Below are positions 17,172-25,201 of a DNA stretch of 64,000 nucleotides, one piece after another. The notes under the pieces are model-generated. The model saw nothing but the letters and a program-made list of their open reading frames with translations, was not told the DNA's origin and made no database searches. Made by a program: the position numbers and the translations under genes. The DNA is from DATEOR01 sp046734455 (lineage in GTDB: Bacteria > Actinomycetota > Thermoleophilia > Gaiellales > Gaiellaceae), in NCBI GenBank assembly GCA_046734455.1, contig JBKPRJ010000028.1, forward strand, positions 12,086 to 76,085. Direction: 5' to 3'. Within the stretch, counting starts at the first letter, position 1. Each line of letters starts with the position of its first letter.

Positions 17172-17913
17172 AAGCCGTCGCCTCTGGCAGCGGCCAGCCC
17201 GGGACGCGAAGTCGCCCAAGGCGGCGACCGTCGCCGAGGGCTGGGACCGGTACGCTCGCCGCCGGCGGAGAGAGTCACGGCTCGGCGACGAGTGGAACGA
17301 TCCAGCGGAGATCGGCGTCGACGTCGAGACCCCGGAGGAGATCCTGCCGTACCTCGACCGCGTCGTGTTCGCGCCCTTCCTGGGAACGACCGACGTCCTG
17401 CTGGAGATCGGCCCGGGTGGCGGACGTTTCACGGAGCTGCTCTTGCCGAAGTGCCGGAGGCTGATCGCGATCGACACCTCGCCGGCGATGCTCGAGCTCC
17501 TCCGTGAGCGGTTCGGCGCGGACGCGCCCATCGAGTATCAGCTCGGCGACGGGCTCGGCCTGGCGGGGGTGGCGAGCTCATCGGTCGACGCTGCCTTCTC
17601 GTATGGCGTCTTCGTCCACTTGCAGCACTGGGACATCTACAACTATCTCCGCGAGCTGCAGCGCGTCTTGAAGCCGGCCGGGAAGGCGATCATCCAGCAC
17701 TCGAACACCTTCTCGGAGCTCGGCTGGCACGTCTTCGGCAACGAGGTTCCGAAGCAGCTGAACCGCCACAAGCTGCCGTTCACCTTCACGCTCAACTCGC
17801 CCGAGATCATGCGCGAGCTCGCTCGGCGGGCGGGGCTCGAGCCGGTCGAGGCGGTCACGGACGTCGTGCGCCGCGACTGCATCACGTTGCTCCGCAAGCC
17901 CGAGGCCGAGTGA
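17164..17913 (+). CDS. Class I SAM-dependent methyltransferase
   Basis: 249 aa. After a basic N-terminus (MARSRRLWQRP), motif I LLEIGPGGGRFTELLL, motif II RLIAIDTSPAMLELL, and the post-II acidic loop GVASSSVDAAFSYGVFVHL, then LREVxRVLKPGG-like LRELQRVLKPAGKAII. This is a methyltransf_11/25-type fold; the methyl acceptor is unknown. ATG at 17164 lies inside the end of the preceding gene, and its stop forms GTGA with the ankyrin gene, so the four genes from mrp on appear cotranscribed and coupled. Confidence 0.85.
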   Translation: MARSRRLWQRPARDAKSPKAATVAEGWDRYARRRRRESRLGDEWNDPAEIGVDVETPEEILPYLDRVVFAPFLGTTDVLLEIGPGGGRFTELLLPKCRRLIAIDTSPAMLELLRERFGADAPIEYQLGDGLGLAGVASSSVDAAFSYGVFVHLQHWDIYNYLRELQRVLKPAGKAIIQHSNTFSELGWHVFGNEVPKQLNRHKLPFTFTLNSPEIMRELARRAGLEPVEAVTDVVRRDCITLLRKPEAE

Positions 17914-18401
17914 GCGGCTGGCCGCCACCCATCCTGGAGGCGCTCTACAAGGGTGATCGGGACCGTGCGCTGGAGCTCGCCGCCGGGAGCGAGGCTCTCG
18001 ACGTCTTCGAGGCGTCGGCCATGGGTGACGCGCCGCGTCAGGAGGAGCTCTTGCGTGCGGATGCCGAGCTCGCCCGCGCCTGGAGCCCGGACGGCTTCAC
18101 CGCGCTCCACTACGCGGCCTTCTTCGGCTCGCCGGAAGCCGTGCGCGCCCTGATCGCAGCGGGCGCCGACGTCGAGGCCAGGTCGACGAACCAGGAGTTC
18201 GCCCCTGAGGCGACGCCGCTCCACAGCGCTGCTGCCGCCGGCCGGATCGACAACGCCGAGGCGCTCCTCGACGCCGGCGCCGACCCCAATGCGCGGCAGC
18301 ACGGCGGCTTCACGCCGCTCATGGAGGCGGAGCAGCGCGGCGATCTCGACCTCGCCGAGCTCCTCATCCGCCACGGCGCGTACGCCGGCGGCGGAGCCTA
18401 G
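17910..18401 (+). CDS. Ankyrin-repeat protein
   Basis: 163 aa of ankyrin repeats with no signal or membrane segment. Recognisable units: GFTALHYAAFFGSPEAVRAL, ATPLHSAAAAGRIDNAEALL and GFTPLMEAEQRGDLDLAELL, each with the TPLHxA-type turn, preceded by a degenerate unit. It is a probable protein-protein binding scaffold in the cytoplasm. GTG start coupled to the methyltransferase stop (GTGA), so the methyltransferase could be the partner, though that is only positional. The last 4 bases overlap the convergent DUF1028 gene. Confidence 0.85.
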   Translation: MSGWPPPILEALYKGDRDRALELAAGSEALDVFEASAMGDAPRQEELLRADAELARAWSPDGFTALHYAAFFGSPEAVRALIAAGADVEARSTNQEFAPEATPLHSAAAAGRIDNAEALLDAGADPNARQHGGFTPLMEAEQRGDLDLAELLIRHGAYAGGGA

Positions 18402-19237
18402 AGCCTTCTCAGCTCCGCCAGGACGACGGGGTCGATGCGGTCGATCCCCTGCACGCGCTCCTCGAGGTTCTCCGTGCCCGCCCACTCGAGGAAAGCGCCC
18501 TCGAGGTCTTCGGCCTCGTAGCCGAGCGCGTCCAGGCGCTCGCGCAGCTCGAGCGCGAGCTGCTCGTCCACCTCGAGCCACTCCTCCTCGGGCGTCGCGC
18601 CGAACAGGAGGTCGTGCATGGCGTAGATGCGGCGGAGCTCCTCGATCGGCGCCGGATGGTCGTCGACCCGCAGGTCGGCCACCGCGTCGGTCGTTCCCAT
18701 GTAGCCGCCGTCCTTGCGGACGACGAGGAGCGCGGCAGACTGCTGGCCACGGCGATCCCCTCCCGCTGCCTGTGCGGCGGAGAGCGCGTCGAGGAGGCGC
18801 TCGGCCAGCGGCCTCCCGGCGGTTTCCTCGAAGGTGAGCCCGAGGGCGGCCACCGTCTCCCCCGAGACGAGGATGTTGCCCTGGGCGGAGTAGCCGTCCC
18901 CGGTGATCCCGCCGGCCCAGTCGAGGCAGCTCTCGCCTGTGTACGTGGCGGCCCGGCCCTGCGCGTCGACGACGCCGAGCTGGCGCTCGGCCCGGCCTTC
19001 GTCGGCCTCCGTCAGCCGGGCGACCACCTCGTCCGCGGAGAGGCCCTGGCGGAGCAGCGCGAGGCCATCGGGGCCGTAGCGCATGTTCGCGAGGGCCTGC
19101 GTCGCGATCGCCCCGACGTGTGGCTCCGCGGCGGGGACCCCGGCGCCCACCGCGAGGAACTTGGACTGCACCGCGACGCCCCACTCGGCCGCCTCGAGGT
19201 CGCAGGCGACGATCGAGTAGGTCGAAGGCCTAGCCAT
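18398..19237 (-). CDS. DUF1028 family Ntn-hydrolase-like protein
   Basis: 279 aa. The N-terminal 200 residues match DUF1028: TYSIVACDLEAAEWGVAVQSKFLAVG, GAIATQALAN, YGPDGLALL, TGESCLDWAGG, GYSAQGNILV and RKDGGYMG. A C-terminal extension of about 70 residues (LFGATPEEEWLEVDEQLALELRERLDALGYE) resembles the putative peptidoglycan-binding segment often fused to DUF1028. The family has an Ntn-type fold with no established substrate. No signal peptide. It overlaps the 93-aa gene upstream by 8 bases and is last in a three-gene chain. Confidence 0.85.
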   Translation of the reverse strand: MARPSTYSIVACDLEAAEWGVAVQSKFLAVGAGVPAAEPHVGAIATQALANMRYGPDGLALLRQGLSADEVVARLTEADEGRAERQLGVVDAQGRAATYTGESCLDWAGGITGDGYSAQGNILVSGETVAALGLTFEETAGRPLAERLLDALSAAQAAGGDRRGQQSAALLVVRKDGGYMGTTDAVADLRVDDHPAPIEELRRIYAMHDLLFGATPEEEWLEVDEQLALELRERLDALGYEAEDLEGAFLEWAGTENLEERVQGIDRIDPVVLAELRRL

Positions 19238-19511
19238 ATTTCAACTTGCGAAAGTCGAGCTCCGCGAGCTCCCGCTGCTCCGGCGGGACGAGGACACACG
19301 CGACCTCGGGGCGCTCGAGCGCGGCCTGGACCTGGTCGGCGGACGAGGCGCGCACCACGACGGGAACTCCCTGGGCGTGGGCCTCCTCGAGCCGCGCGAC
19401 GTCCTCGACCGAATCGAGGACGAGCGCGTCGTCGAGCGCGATGTCGTCCTCGCCCTCGACCGCGATCTCCGGGACGCGCCGACCCGTGGCGCCGAACCAG
19501 CGCTCCCTCAC
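19230..19511 (-). CDS. Small protein of unknown function
   Basis: 93 aa, GTG start overlapping the UPF0173 stop as GTGA. The sequence is acidic in its first half (EDDIALDDALVLDSVEDVARLEEA), then a strand VPVVVRASS, an amphipathic helix DQVQAALERPEVACVLV and a basic tail FRKLKYG. The alternation of short strands and helices looks like the last part of a TIM-barrel, but I recognise no family. No cysteine except one, no signal peptide. Tight coupling on both sides supports it as a real gene. Confidence 0.65.
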   Translation of the reverse strand: MRERWFGATGRRVPEIAVEGEDDIALDDALVLDSVEDVARLEEAHAQGVPVVVRASSADQVQAALERPEVACVLVPPEQRELAELDFRKLKYG

Positions 19512-20203
19512 AGCTCGTACGAATCGCCCGGGGCGATCGCGATGATCTCGCAGTTCGTGGTCAACGCCTCGCGGCAGGCCTCGGGCGTCCCGGTCAGGAG
19601 CGGGAAGGTCCCGTAGTGGCACGGGACCGCGCGGCCGACTCCGAGGAGCTCGATGGCGATCGCGGCCTCCTTCGGGCCCATCGTGTAGTGGTCGCCAATC
19701 GGAAGTACTGCGAGATCGGGCTCGTAGATCCGACCGATCAGCTCCATGTCGCCGAAGACGCAGGTGTCGCCGGCGAAGTAGATCTTCTTGCCGTCCTCGA
19801 GCTCGACGACGAGGCCGGCGGGCTCGCCGACGTAGGTGCCGTCGTTCGCGCTCGACGAGTGGAAGGCGTTCACGAGGGTGACCTTGATCCCCGTCTTCTC
19901 GATCGTCCCGCCCTTGTTGCCGCCCTCGGTCGCGTCGTCGGGCAAACCCTGTCCCGTGAGCCACTCGCGGAGCTCGATCATTGCGATGACCGGGCACTCG
20001 AACTGCTTGGCGAGCTCGACTGTCGAGCCGACGTGGTCCCCGTGGCCGTGCGTCAGGGCGATGAGATCGACGCGCTCGGGCTCCTTCTCCGAGTCGGGGC
20101 ACTTGGGGTTGTCCAGGAACGGATCGATGTAGACGCGCTTGCCGCCTGGAGTGTCGATTCGGAAGGCCGCGTGGCCGAGCCAGGTCAGAGAGCCGTTTGC
20201 CAT
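19508..20203 (-). CDS. UPF0173-family metal-dependent hydrolase (metallo-beta-lactamase fold)
   Basis: 231 aa. It opens LTWLGHAAFRIDTPGGKRVYIDPFL and has the metal-binding THGHGDHVG, then IYFAGDTCVFGDM, IGDHYTMGPKEAA and PCHYGTFPLL, all hallmark positions of UPF0173 hydrolases. The physiological substrate of the family is not established. ATG at 20203 is supported by GAGGAG 4 bases upstream. It is first in the chain with the 93-aa protein and DUF1028. Confidence 0.9.
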   Translation of the reverse strand: MANGSLTWLGHAAFRIDTPGGKRVYIDPFLDNPKCPDSEKEPERVDLIALTHGHGDHVGSTVELAKQFECPVIAMIELREWLTGQGLPDDATEGGNKGGTIEKTGIKVTLVNAFHSSSANDGTYVGEPAGLVVELEDGKKIYFAGDTCVFGDMELIGRIYEPDLAVLPIGDHYTMGPKEAAIAIELLGVGRAVPCHYGTFPLLTGTPEACREALTTNCEIIAIAPGDSYEL

Positions 20204-20273
20204 GTTCCTCCTCTGGGGTCGCTGGCCCGAGCGTAACGAAAGGAATGTCCGCTTCGGGCGCGAACCTGAACGG

Positions 20274-20711
20274 ATGTGGCAGTCGCGCACGGGCGCCTCG
20301 GCCATGGCGGTGGAGCTCGCCGCCGTGCTCATCCTCGCCACCGCCGTTTCCGACGCGGTCGGCTTCGCCTCCCTCTCCTTCTACCTGCTCGTCCTCGGCG
20401 TCCCGGTGACCGCGGCCGCGGGCCTCATCTGCTTCGCGCGGGTGGTGGATACTGTGAACGGGGGACGGATGGACGCGCTCGGCCGCCTGCAGGCGACTCT
20501 GTCGGCTCTCCTGGTCGGGGGGATCGTGATCGGGGCCGCCGTGCGCGAGCCGTTCATCGCCGCCGGCACGATCCCGTCCGCCGCGAGGGGCGTGCTCGGG
20601 CTGTGCTTCGCCCTCCTCGTCCTCCAGGCGCTGATCGCGCTCGCGCCGTCTAGGGATCCAGGCCGCGAAGGACGAACGCGCGCACGGCCTCGCTCTTCCC
20701 TTTCACGCTGA
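20274..20711 (+). CDS. Small integral membrane protein, unknown function
   Basis: About 145 aa with four predicted transmembrane helices: two in the first 50 residues (AVELAAVLILATAVSDAVG, FYLLVLGVPVTAAAGLICF), a third at LSALLVGGIVIGAAV and a fourth at VLGLCFALLVLQALIAL, then an arginine-rich tail. ATG at 20274 follows GAACCT by 6 bases; the internal ATG at 20304 is an alternative. The tail-encoding 62 bases overlap the end of the convergent cyclase gene, unusually long for this window. No family recognised. Confidence 0.6.
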   Translation: MWQSRTGASAMAVELAAVLILATAVSDAVGFASLSFYLLVLGVPVTAAAGLICFARVVDTVNGGRMDALGRLQATLSALLVGGIVIGAAVREPFIAAGTIPSAARGVLGLCFALLVLQALIALAPSRDPGREGRTRARPRSSLSR

Positions 20712-21999
20712 GGGGCTCGAGTTCCTCGACCTTCGCCGGGCCCAGCCCGGCACGGGTGGTCTCCGAAACGAGGACTTCGCCGGCCCGTGCCTGGCCTTCG
20801 AGGCGCGAGGCGAGGTTGACGGTGTCGCCGGTCGCCGTGTAGCCGCGCTTTCCCGGCGCATCGACGACGCCGAGGACCGCCTCGCCGGAGTTCACGCCGG
20901 CGCGGAAGCGCGGCCAGCCGGGATGCGCGTCGGCAATCCGCGTCATCTCGCGCTGGAACTCGAGGCCTGTCCGGCCGGCGCGGAGCTCGTGCCCCGGCCC
21001 GCGGAAGACCACCATGATGGCGTCTCCGATCGTGTTGTAGAGCTCGCCACCATGCGTCTGGAGGATGGGTGCGGCCGCGGGGAAGTACGTGTCCAGCATC
21101 GCCTTGATCTCGCGCTCGGGCGTCCGCTCCGAGAACGCGGTGTACCCCTGCAGGTCGGCGAAGAGCACGCTGACCTCCTCGAGATGGCCGCGCGTCTGCT
21201 CCTCGTAGATGTCGCTGAAGATCTCCGCCGACGAGCCTTCGAGCCGCCACTCACGCCGCGCCGCGAGCGCCACGACGCCGACGGCGAGAAGCATGAGCAG
21301 ATGCCATTCCCACCAGGTGGTCTTCCAGTTGCGTGCGAAAGCCACGGCGAACATGGCCTCGCAGAGCAGGATGAGTGCGACGAGGATCGCAAGCGGCAGC
21401 GGTCGAGGCCGGGCGCGGAAGAGCTGGGCGTAGCGCCAGATCCCGAACCCGTAGGCGATCAGGCCGACGACGGCGAGCGCGGCGAGCGGCCCGCGTGCGT
21501 CCTCGGGAGTGACCGGGTCGTCGAGCGGCGGGAGGGTCGAGAGCGAGACGGCCGCCCAAGCGGCCATGTGCAGGAAGAGGAGCCCGTAGAGGACGGCGCG
21601 GTAGCGGACGATCAGCGCCGACGTCTCGGGATGGAACCGCACGGACGACAGGGCGGCGAAGAGCCCTGCCTCGAGCAGGCCGATCGCCGAGGCGATCTGG
21701 AAGCCCGCGTTCTTCCCCGCCAGGAGCACGCCCGGGGTGGCGAGGGCGTGCAGCACCAGGTAGCCGGACGTGGCGAGGAACGCCATTCCGATGAGAAGCA
21801 GGCGAGCATCGGCCCGCCGCGCGGCCGCCTCGGCGAGCAGGAAGCCAAGGGCGAACGACAGCGCTCCCACGAGGACGACCAGCCAGAAATGCGCCGGGTG
21901 GTTCTCCCAGATGAGATCCAGGTCTGGCGCGACGAGGAGGACGGCGAGGCCGACGAGCGGAAGGACGCAGAGCGCGCCCCAGCCCGCCAGCCGGCTCAC
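20650..21999 (-). CDS. Membrane class III nucleotide (adenylate/guanylate) cyclase
   Basis: 449 aa. Six to eight hydrophobic helices fill roughly residues 1-245, followed by a linker (EIFSDIYEEQ) and a class III cyclase domain. Metal aspartates are in VLFADLQGYTAF (near residue 280) and IGDAIMVVF; the transition-state Asn/Arg are in TATGDTVNLASRLEG. The residue that is usually lysine and reads adenine is Asn (ELYNTIGDA), so the base specificity is uncertain. GTG start overlaps the FAD reductase stop (GTGA). It is last in the chain that begins with nuoA. Confidence 0.87.
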   Translation of the reverse strand: MSRLAGWGALCVLPLVGLAVLLVAPDLDLIWENHPAHFWLVVLVGALSFALGFLLAEAAARRADARLLLIGMAFLATSGYLVLHALATPGVLLAGKNAGFQIASAIGLLEAGLFAALSSVRFHPETSALIVRYRAVLYGLLFLHMAAWAAVSLSTLPPLDDPVTPEDARGPLAALAVVGLIAYGFGIWRYAQLFRARPRPLPLAILVALILLCEAMFAVAFARNWKTTWWEWHLLMLLAVGVVALAARREWRLEGSSAEIFSDIYEEQTRGHLEEVSVLFADLQGYTAFSERTPEREIKAMLDTYFPAAAPILQTHGGELYNTIGDAIMVVFRGPGHELRAGRTGLEFQREMTRIADAHPGWPRFRAGVNSGEAVLGVVDAPGKRGYTATGDTVNLASRLEGQARAGEVLVSETTRAGLGPAKVEELEPLSVKGKSEAVRAFVLRGLDP

Positions 22000-23456
22000 A
22001 AGAGGCTCTCCAACGCGTGCTTGTACTCGTAGCCGCCGAAGTCGTTCAGGTGGTTCGGCGGCAGCGGTCGCTCGACGATCTCCTCGCCTGCCCTGACGTA
22101 GGAGACCGGGTAGATGTGGCCCTCCGCGTTCATCTCGATCGTGACCGCGATCGAGCCCTGCTCGCAGTGGTCGAGGAAATGGGCAAGCGGGAGGATGTGC
22201 GTGCTCCCGTCCGGATAGACCGATCTGGCGAGATATCCCTTCTGCGTCCAGATCTCCGGCCCGGAGCGGATCTGTGACAGGAGAAACGGCGCGATCTCGT
22301 CGGGGCCGAGCTGCTGCAGCTCCCGCCTCTGACCGAGTCGCTTGGCGATCTGCTCCGCAAGGAGGCGCGCGTTGTAGCGGAAGCCGCTGACCGTTCCGGA
22401 CGCGCTGCCGATGCCGTTCTTCCGCAGGCCGGCGGCGCCCTGCGTCGTGTTCCCGGCGAAGTACACGCCGGGCAGCGTCGTGCTCTCCCAGTACGGCGTC
22501 AGCGCGGGAATCCGGCCGTCGGCGACGGTCCCGATGCCGAGCTCCCGCAGGTCTCGGAGCGGCGTGCGAAACCCCGTCGCCGCGACGGCCGTATCCGCTT
22601 CGAGGGTGATCGCGCCGGGGCGCGTCGTCCCCTGGGCCTGAAGCCTGAAGCCGCCGCTTTCCGTGCGCTCGATCTGCTCGACCGCCGCATCGAGAGCGAA
22701 GGTGCCGCCTCCCCAGGCAGCGTCCTCGAGCGGCTCGAAGTAGCGCACGCGGACGGTGGCGTTCGCGAGCACGGCGGTCTGAACCGGCCGCGGAGAGACG
22801 AGGAAGATCGACCGGGCCCACGGCTCGAGGCCGTCGGCGATCTCGAAACCCGAGTTGCGCTTGCCGATGATGAGGACGCTCTTGCCCTGGAACTCCTGCG
22901 GCGCCGGCGTGTCGGCGTAATGCGGCACGTCCTCGATTCCCGGGATCGCGGACTTCCACGGTTCCGTCACTCCGATGGCGAAGACGACCGCGCGGCAGCG
23001 GTACTCGCCGTCCGAGGTGACGAGCACGTAGGCGTCGTCCTCGCGCCTCGTCGACTCCCAACGGCAGCCGAAGCGAACCTGGACACCTCCGCGCTCGGCG
23101 AAGGCCGCGAGCCCTCGCGACATTTCCGCGCAGGAGGGGACCAGGTAGTTGCGATCCATCTCCGCGGCGACGGTTGCGCGAAGCTCCGGCTCGTCGGCGA
23201 TGAGGCTGTTGTGGTCGTACCACTCGTACTCGCGCGTCGTCCGGTCGAACGGCGCGTCGGGCTTCGTCCACGACAGGAGCCGCTGGAAGATCGGCCACTT
23301 GCGGAACATGCCGCCGGCCGCGTCGTCCTGGGAGATGACGGCGTGCTCGACGCCGAGCCGGGAGAGCGCGTAGGCGGTCTGCAGGCCGCCCGGCCCGCTC
23401 CCGACGACGACAACCGGATACTCGCCGGGCGGGAAGGGCCTCTCTAGCTCCGCCAA
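21996..23456 (-). CDS. FAD-dependent NAD(P)H oxidoreductase (FMO/thioredoxin-reductase-like)
   Basis: 486 aa. FAD motif VVVGSGPGGLQTAYALSRLG near the N-terminus, a second dinucleotide site VLIIGKRNSGFEIADGL, ATG-type motif AVAATGFRTPL, and PGVYFAGNTTQGA towards the end, followed by a 120-residue C-terminal extension. No redox-active CxxC is visible, so a thiol-disulfide role is doubtful; it is closer to flavin monooxygenase/YpdA-type reductases. Similar reductases are found fused to cyclic-nucleotide-binding domains. Here that domain is the separate upstream gene, with which the TTG start at 23456 overlaps by 13 bases. Confidence 0.82.
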   Translation of the reverse strand: MAELERPFPPGEYPVVVVGSGPGGLQTAYALSRLGVEHAVISQDDAAGGMFRKWPIFQRLLSWTKPDAPFDRTTREYEWYDHNSLIADEPELRATVAAEMDRNYLVPSCAEMSRGLAAFAERGGVQVRFGCRWESTRREDDAYVLVTSDGEYRCRAVVFAIGVTEPWKSAIPGIEDVPHYADTPAPQEFQGKSVLIIGKRNSGFEIADGLEPWARSIFLVSPRPVQTAVLANATVRVRYFEPLEDAAWGGGTFALDAAVEQIERTESGGFRLQAQGTTRPGAITLEADTAVAATGFRTPLRDLRELGIGTVADGRIPALTPYWESTTLPGVYFAGNTTQGAAGLRKNGIGSASGTVSGFRYNARLLAEQIAKRLGQRRELQQLGPDEIAPFLLSQIRSGPEIWTQKGYLARSVYPDGSTHILPLAHFLDHCEQGSIAVTIEMNAEGHIYPVSYVRAGEEIVERPLPPNHLNDFGGYEYKHALESLL

Positions 23457-23866
23457 GCGAGGACTTCCTGCAACCGTCGCGCCTCCGTGACCAGCATCCG
23501 CAGCATTACCTTGGGGTAGCTGAGGAGAAACGCTTCGAGCCGAGGGCCCGGGATCTCGAGCACCCGGACGGGCGTCTCCGCCGTCACGTCCGCCGTGAGC
23601 GGCGCGTCGAGGAGCGTGGAGATCTCGCCGAAGAAGTCGCCCTGCCGGAGGCGGTTCAGCTCTTCCCCGCTGAGCGTGACCGAGGCCTCGCCGTCGAGGA
23701 TGACGTAGAAGCCCGTCCCGCTCATCCCGCGCCTGAGGATGCGCTCGCCGGCCGCGAAGCTCCGCTCGCTGTCCGGATCGGCGATCGCCTCGAGCTGGGC
23801 GCGGTCCAGGTCGGCGAAGAGGTTGAAGCGCCGGAGGGTTTCGACCAGGTCTTCGCCGTTCGCCAT
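23444..23866 (-). CDS. Cyclic-nucleotide-binding-domain protein (single domain)
   Basis: 140 aa consisting of a cNMP-binding fold: LRRFNLFADLDRAQLEAIA, GERILRRGMSGTGFYVILDGEA, the phosphate-binding cassette GDFFGEISTLLDAPLTADV and a C-terminal helix. The arginine that grips the cyclic phosphate in CRP-type domains is Leu90 here (D-A-P-L-T-A where D-x-P-R-S-A is usual). There is no helix-turn-helix, so it is not a transcription factor by itself. It lies between an Lpd-like flavoprotein (12 bases) and a FAD reductase (overlapping), with a cyclase two genes on. Confidence 0.87.
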   Translation of the reverse strand: MANGEDLVETLRRFNLFADLDRAQLEAIADPDSERSFAAGERILRRGMSGTGFYVILDGEASVTLSGEELNRLRQGDFFGEISTLLDAPLTADVTAETPVRVLEIPGPRLEAFLLSYPKVMLRMLVTEARRLQEVLAWRS

Positions 23867-23878
23867 TCAGTGCCGACT

Positions 23879-25201
23879 CTACAAGTCGAGCTCGCGCGCG
23901 GCGAAATAGACGACCTCGGAGAAGGTCGGGAACGGCTGGATCGTGTCGCGTAACGTGGCGACCGGGACGGCGGCGCGGACGGCCAGTGTGATCTGCCCGA
24001 TCCACTCGCCGGCCTCCGGCCCGACCGCGACTCCGCCCACCAACACCTTGCGCTCCGGGTCGGCGAAGAGCTTGAGGAAGCCCGGCCGCTTGGGATCCTG
24101 GTAAGTGGACATGCGCGAGACCTTGTCCACCGCCCACGTGCCGACGACGGCGTTCTCTCCGCTCGTGTCGCCGACGGCTGCCACCTGGGGATCGGTGAAG
24201 ACCGCGGCGGGCACCGCGTCATAGTTCGCGACGAGATCCCGTCCGGCGATGTTCGCCGCGGCGACCCGGCCCTGGTACTTGCCCACGTGGGTGAACTGCG
24301 CGACTCCGGTGGCGTCGCCGGCGGCCCAGACGTGCTCTCCTGCGCGCAGCCGTTCGTCGACCTTGATCCCGCCCCGACCGATCTCGACGTCGAGGTTCTC
24401 GAGGCCGAATCCCTCGACGTGCGGCTTGCGTCCCGTGGCGATCATCAGGTGTGTCGACTCGAGCGGCTCCCGTCCCTCGAGCTCGAGCCGGTAGGAACCC
24501 GGACCGCCCTCGACCTTCTTCGCACGCCCGTTGAGGCAAAGGCCGATTCCCTCCTCGACGAAGAGCTCGCCGAGGAGGTCCCCGGCGTCCCGGTCCATGC
24601 GCGGGAGGAGGTAGTCGCCGCTCTGCACGATCGTGACCCGCGTCCCCAGGCGCGAGTAGAACTGCGCCAGCTCGCAACCCACGGCCCCGCCCCCGACGAC
24701 GACGAGGCTCTCGGGGACCTCGCGCGCGCTCGTGCCATCACGGCTCGTCCACGGCTCGACGGAGTCGAGGCCCTCGATCGGCGGGATCTGCGGCAGTGAG
24801 CCGGTGGAGACCATCAGCTCGTCGTAGGAGAGCTCGCGGCCGTCCACCTCGATCCTGCCGGGCTGCGTCACCACGCCCTTGCCGCGGACGACCTCGGCCC
24901 CGAGGTCCTCAACCCACTTCACCTGGCTCGAGTCGTCCTTGCCCGCGGTCTTGTCCCGCCACCAGAAGATCTGCTCGGGATCGATCGTCGCGTCGACTCC
25001 GTGGGCGTGCTTGGCGCGGAAGGCGATCTCGACCGGCCGTAGGAGGGTCTTCGACGGAATGCAGGCCCAGTACGAGCATTCGCCGCCGACGAGCTCGTCC
25101 TCGACGAGCGTGATACGGATCTTCTCGTCGAGCCGGCGCAGGGCGGCGATGAACGCCTCGCCGCTCACCCCTCCCCCGAGGACGACCACGTGCCGCGGCA
25201 T
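23879..25201 (-). CDS. Lpd/mercuric-reductase-family flavoprotein disulfide oxidoreductase
   Basis: 440 aa with FAD site VVLGGGVSGEAFIAAL, redox-active pair Cys42/Cys47 in GGECSYWACIPSKTLL, NAD(P) site VVVGGGAVGCELAQFY and AAGDATG. The C-terminal motif where dihydrolipoamide dehydrogenase has the catalytic His-Glu dyad (HPTLSE) reads FPTFSE, so the proton-transferring histidine is a phenylalanine. This argues against a normal E3. A quinone or disulfide reductase of unknown substrate fits better. ATG at 25201 overlaps the nuoN stop (TGATG), so it is translated as a direct continuation of the complex I genes. Confidence 0.85.
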   Translation of the reverse strand: MPRHVVVLGGGVSGEAFIAALRRLDEKIRITLVEDELVGGECSYWACIPSKTLLRPVEIAFRAKHAHGVDATIDPEQIFWWRDKTAGKDDSSQVKWVEDLGAEVVRGKGVVTQPGRIEVDGRELSYDELMVSTGSLPQIPPIEGLDSVEPWTSRDGTSAREVPESLVVVGGGAVGCELAQFYSRLGTRVTIVQSGDYLLPRMDRDAGDLLGELFVEEGIGLCLNGRAKKVEGGPGSYRLELEGREPLESTHLMIATGRKPHVEGFGLENLDVEIGRGGIKVDERLRAGEHVWAAGDATGVAQFTHVGKYQGRVAAANIAGRDLVANYDAVPAAVFTDPQVAAVGDTSGENAVVGTWAVDKVSRMSTYQDPKRPGFLKLFADPERKVLVGGVAVGPEAGEWIGQITLAVRAAVPVATLRDTIQPFPTFSEVVYFAARELDL

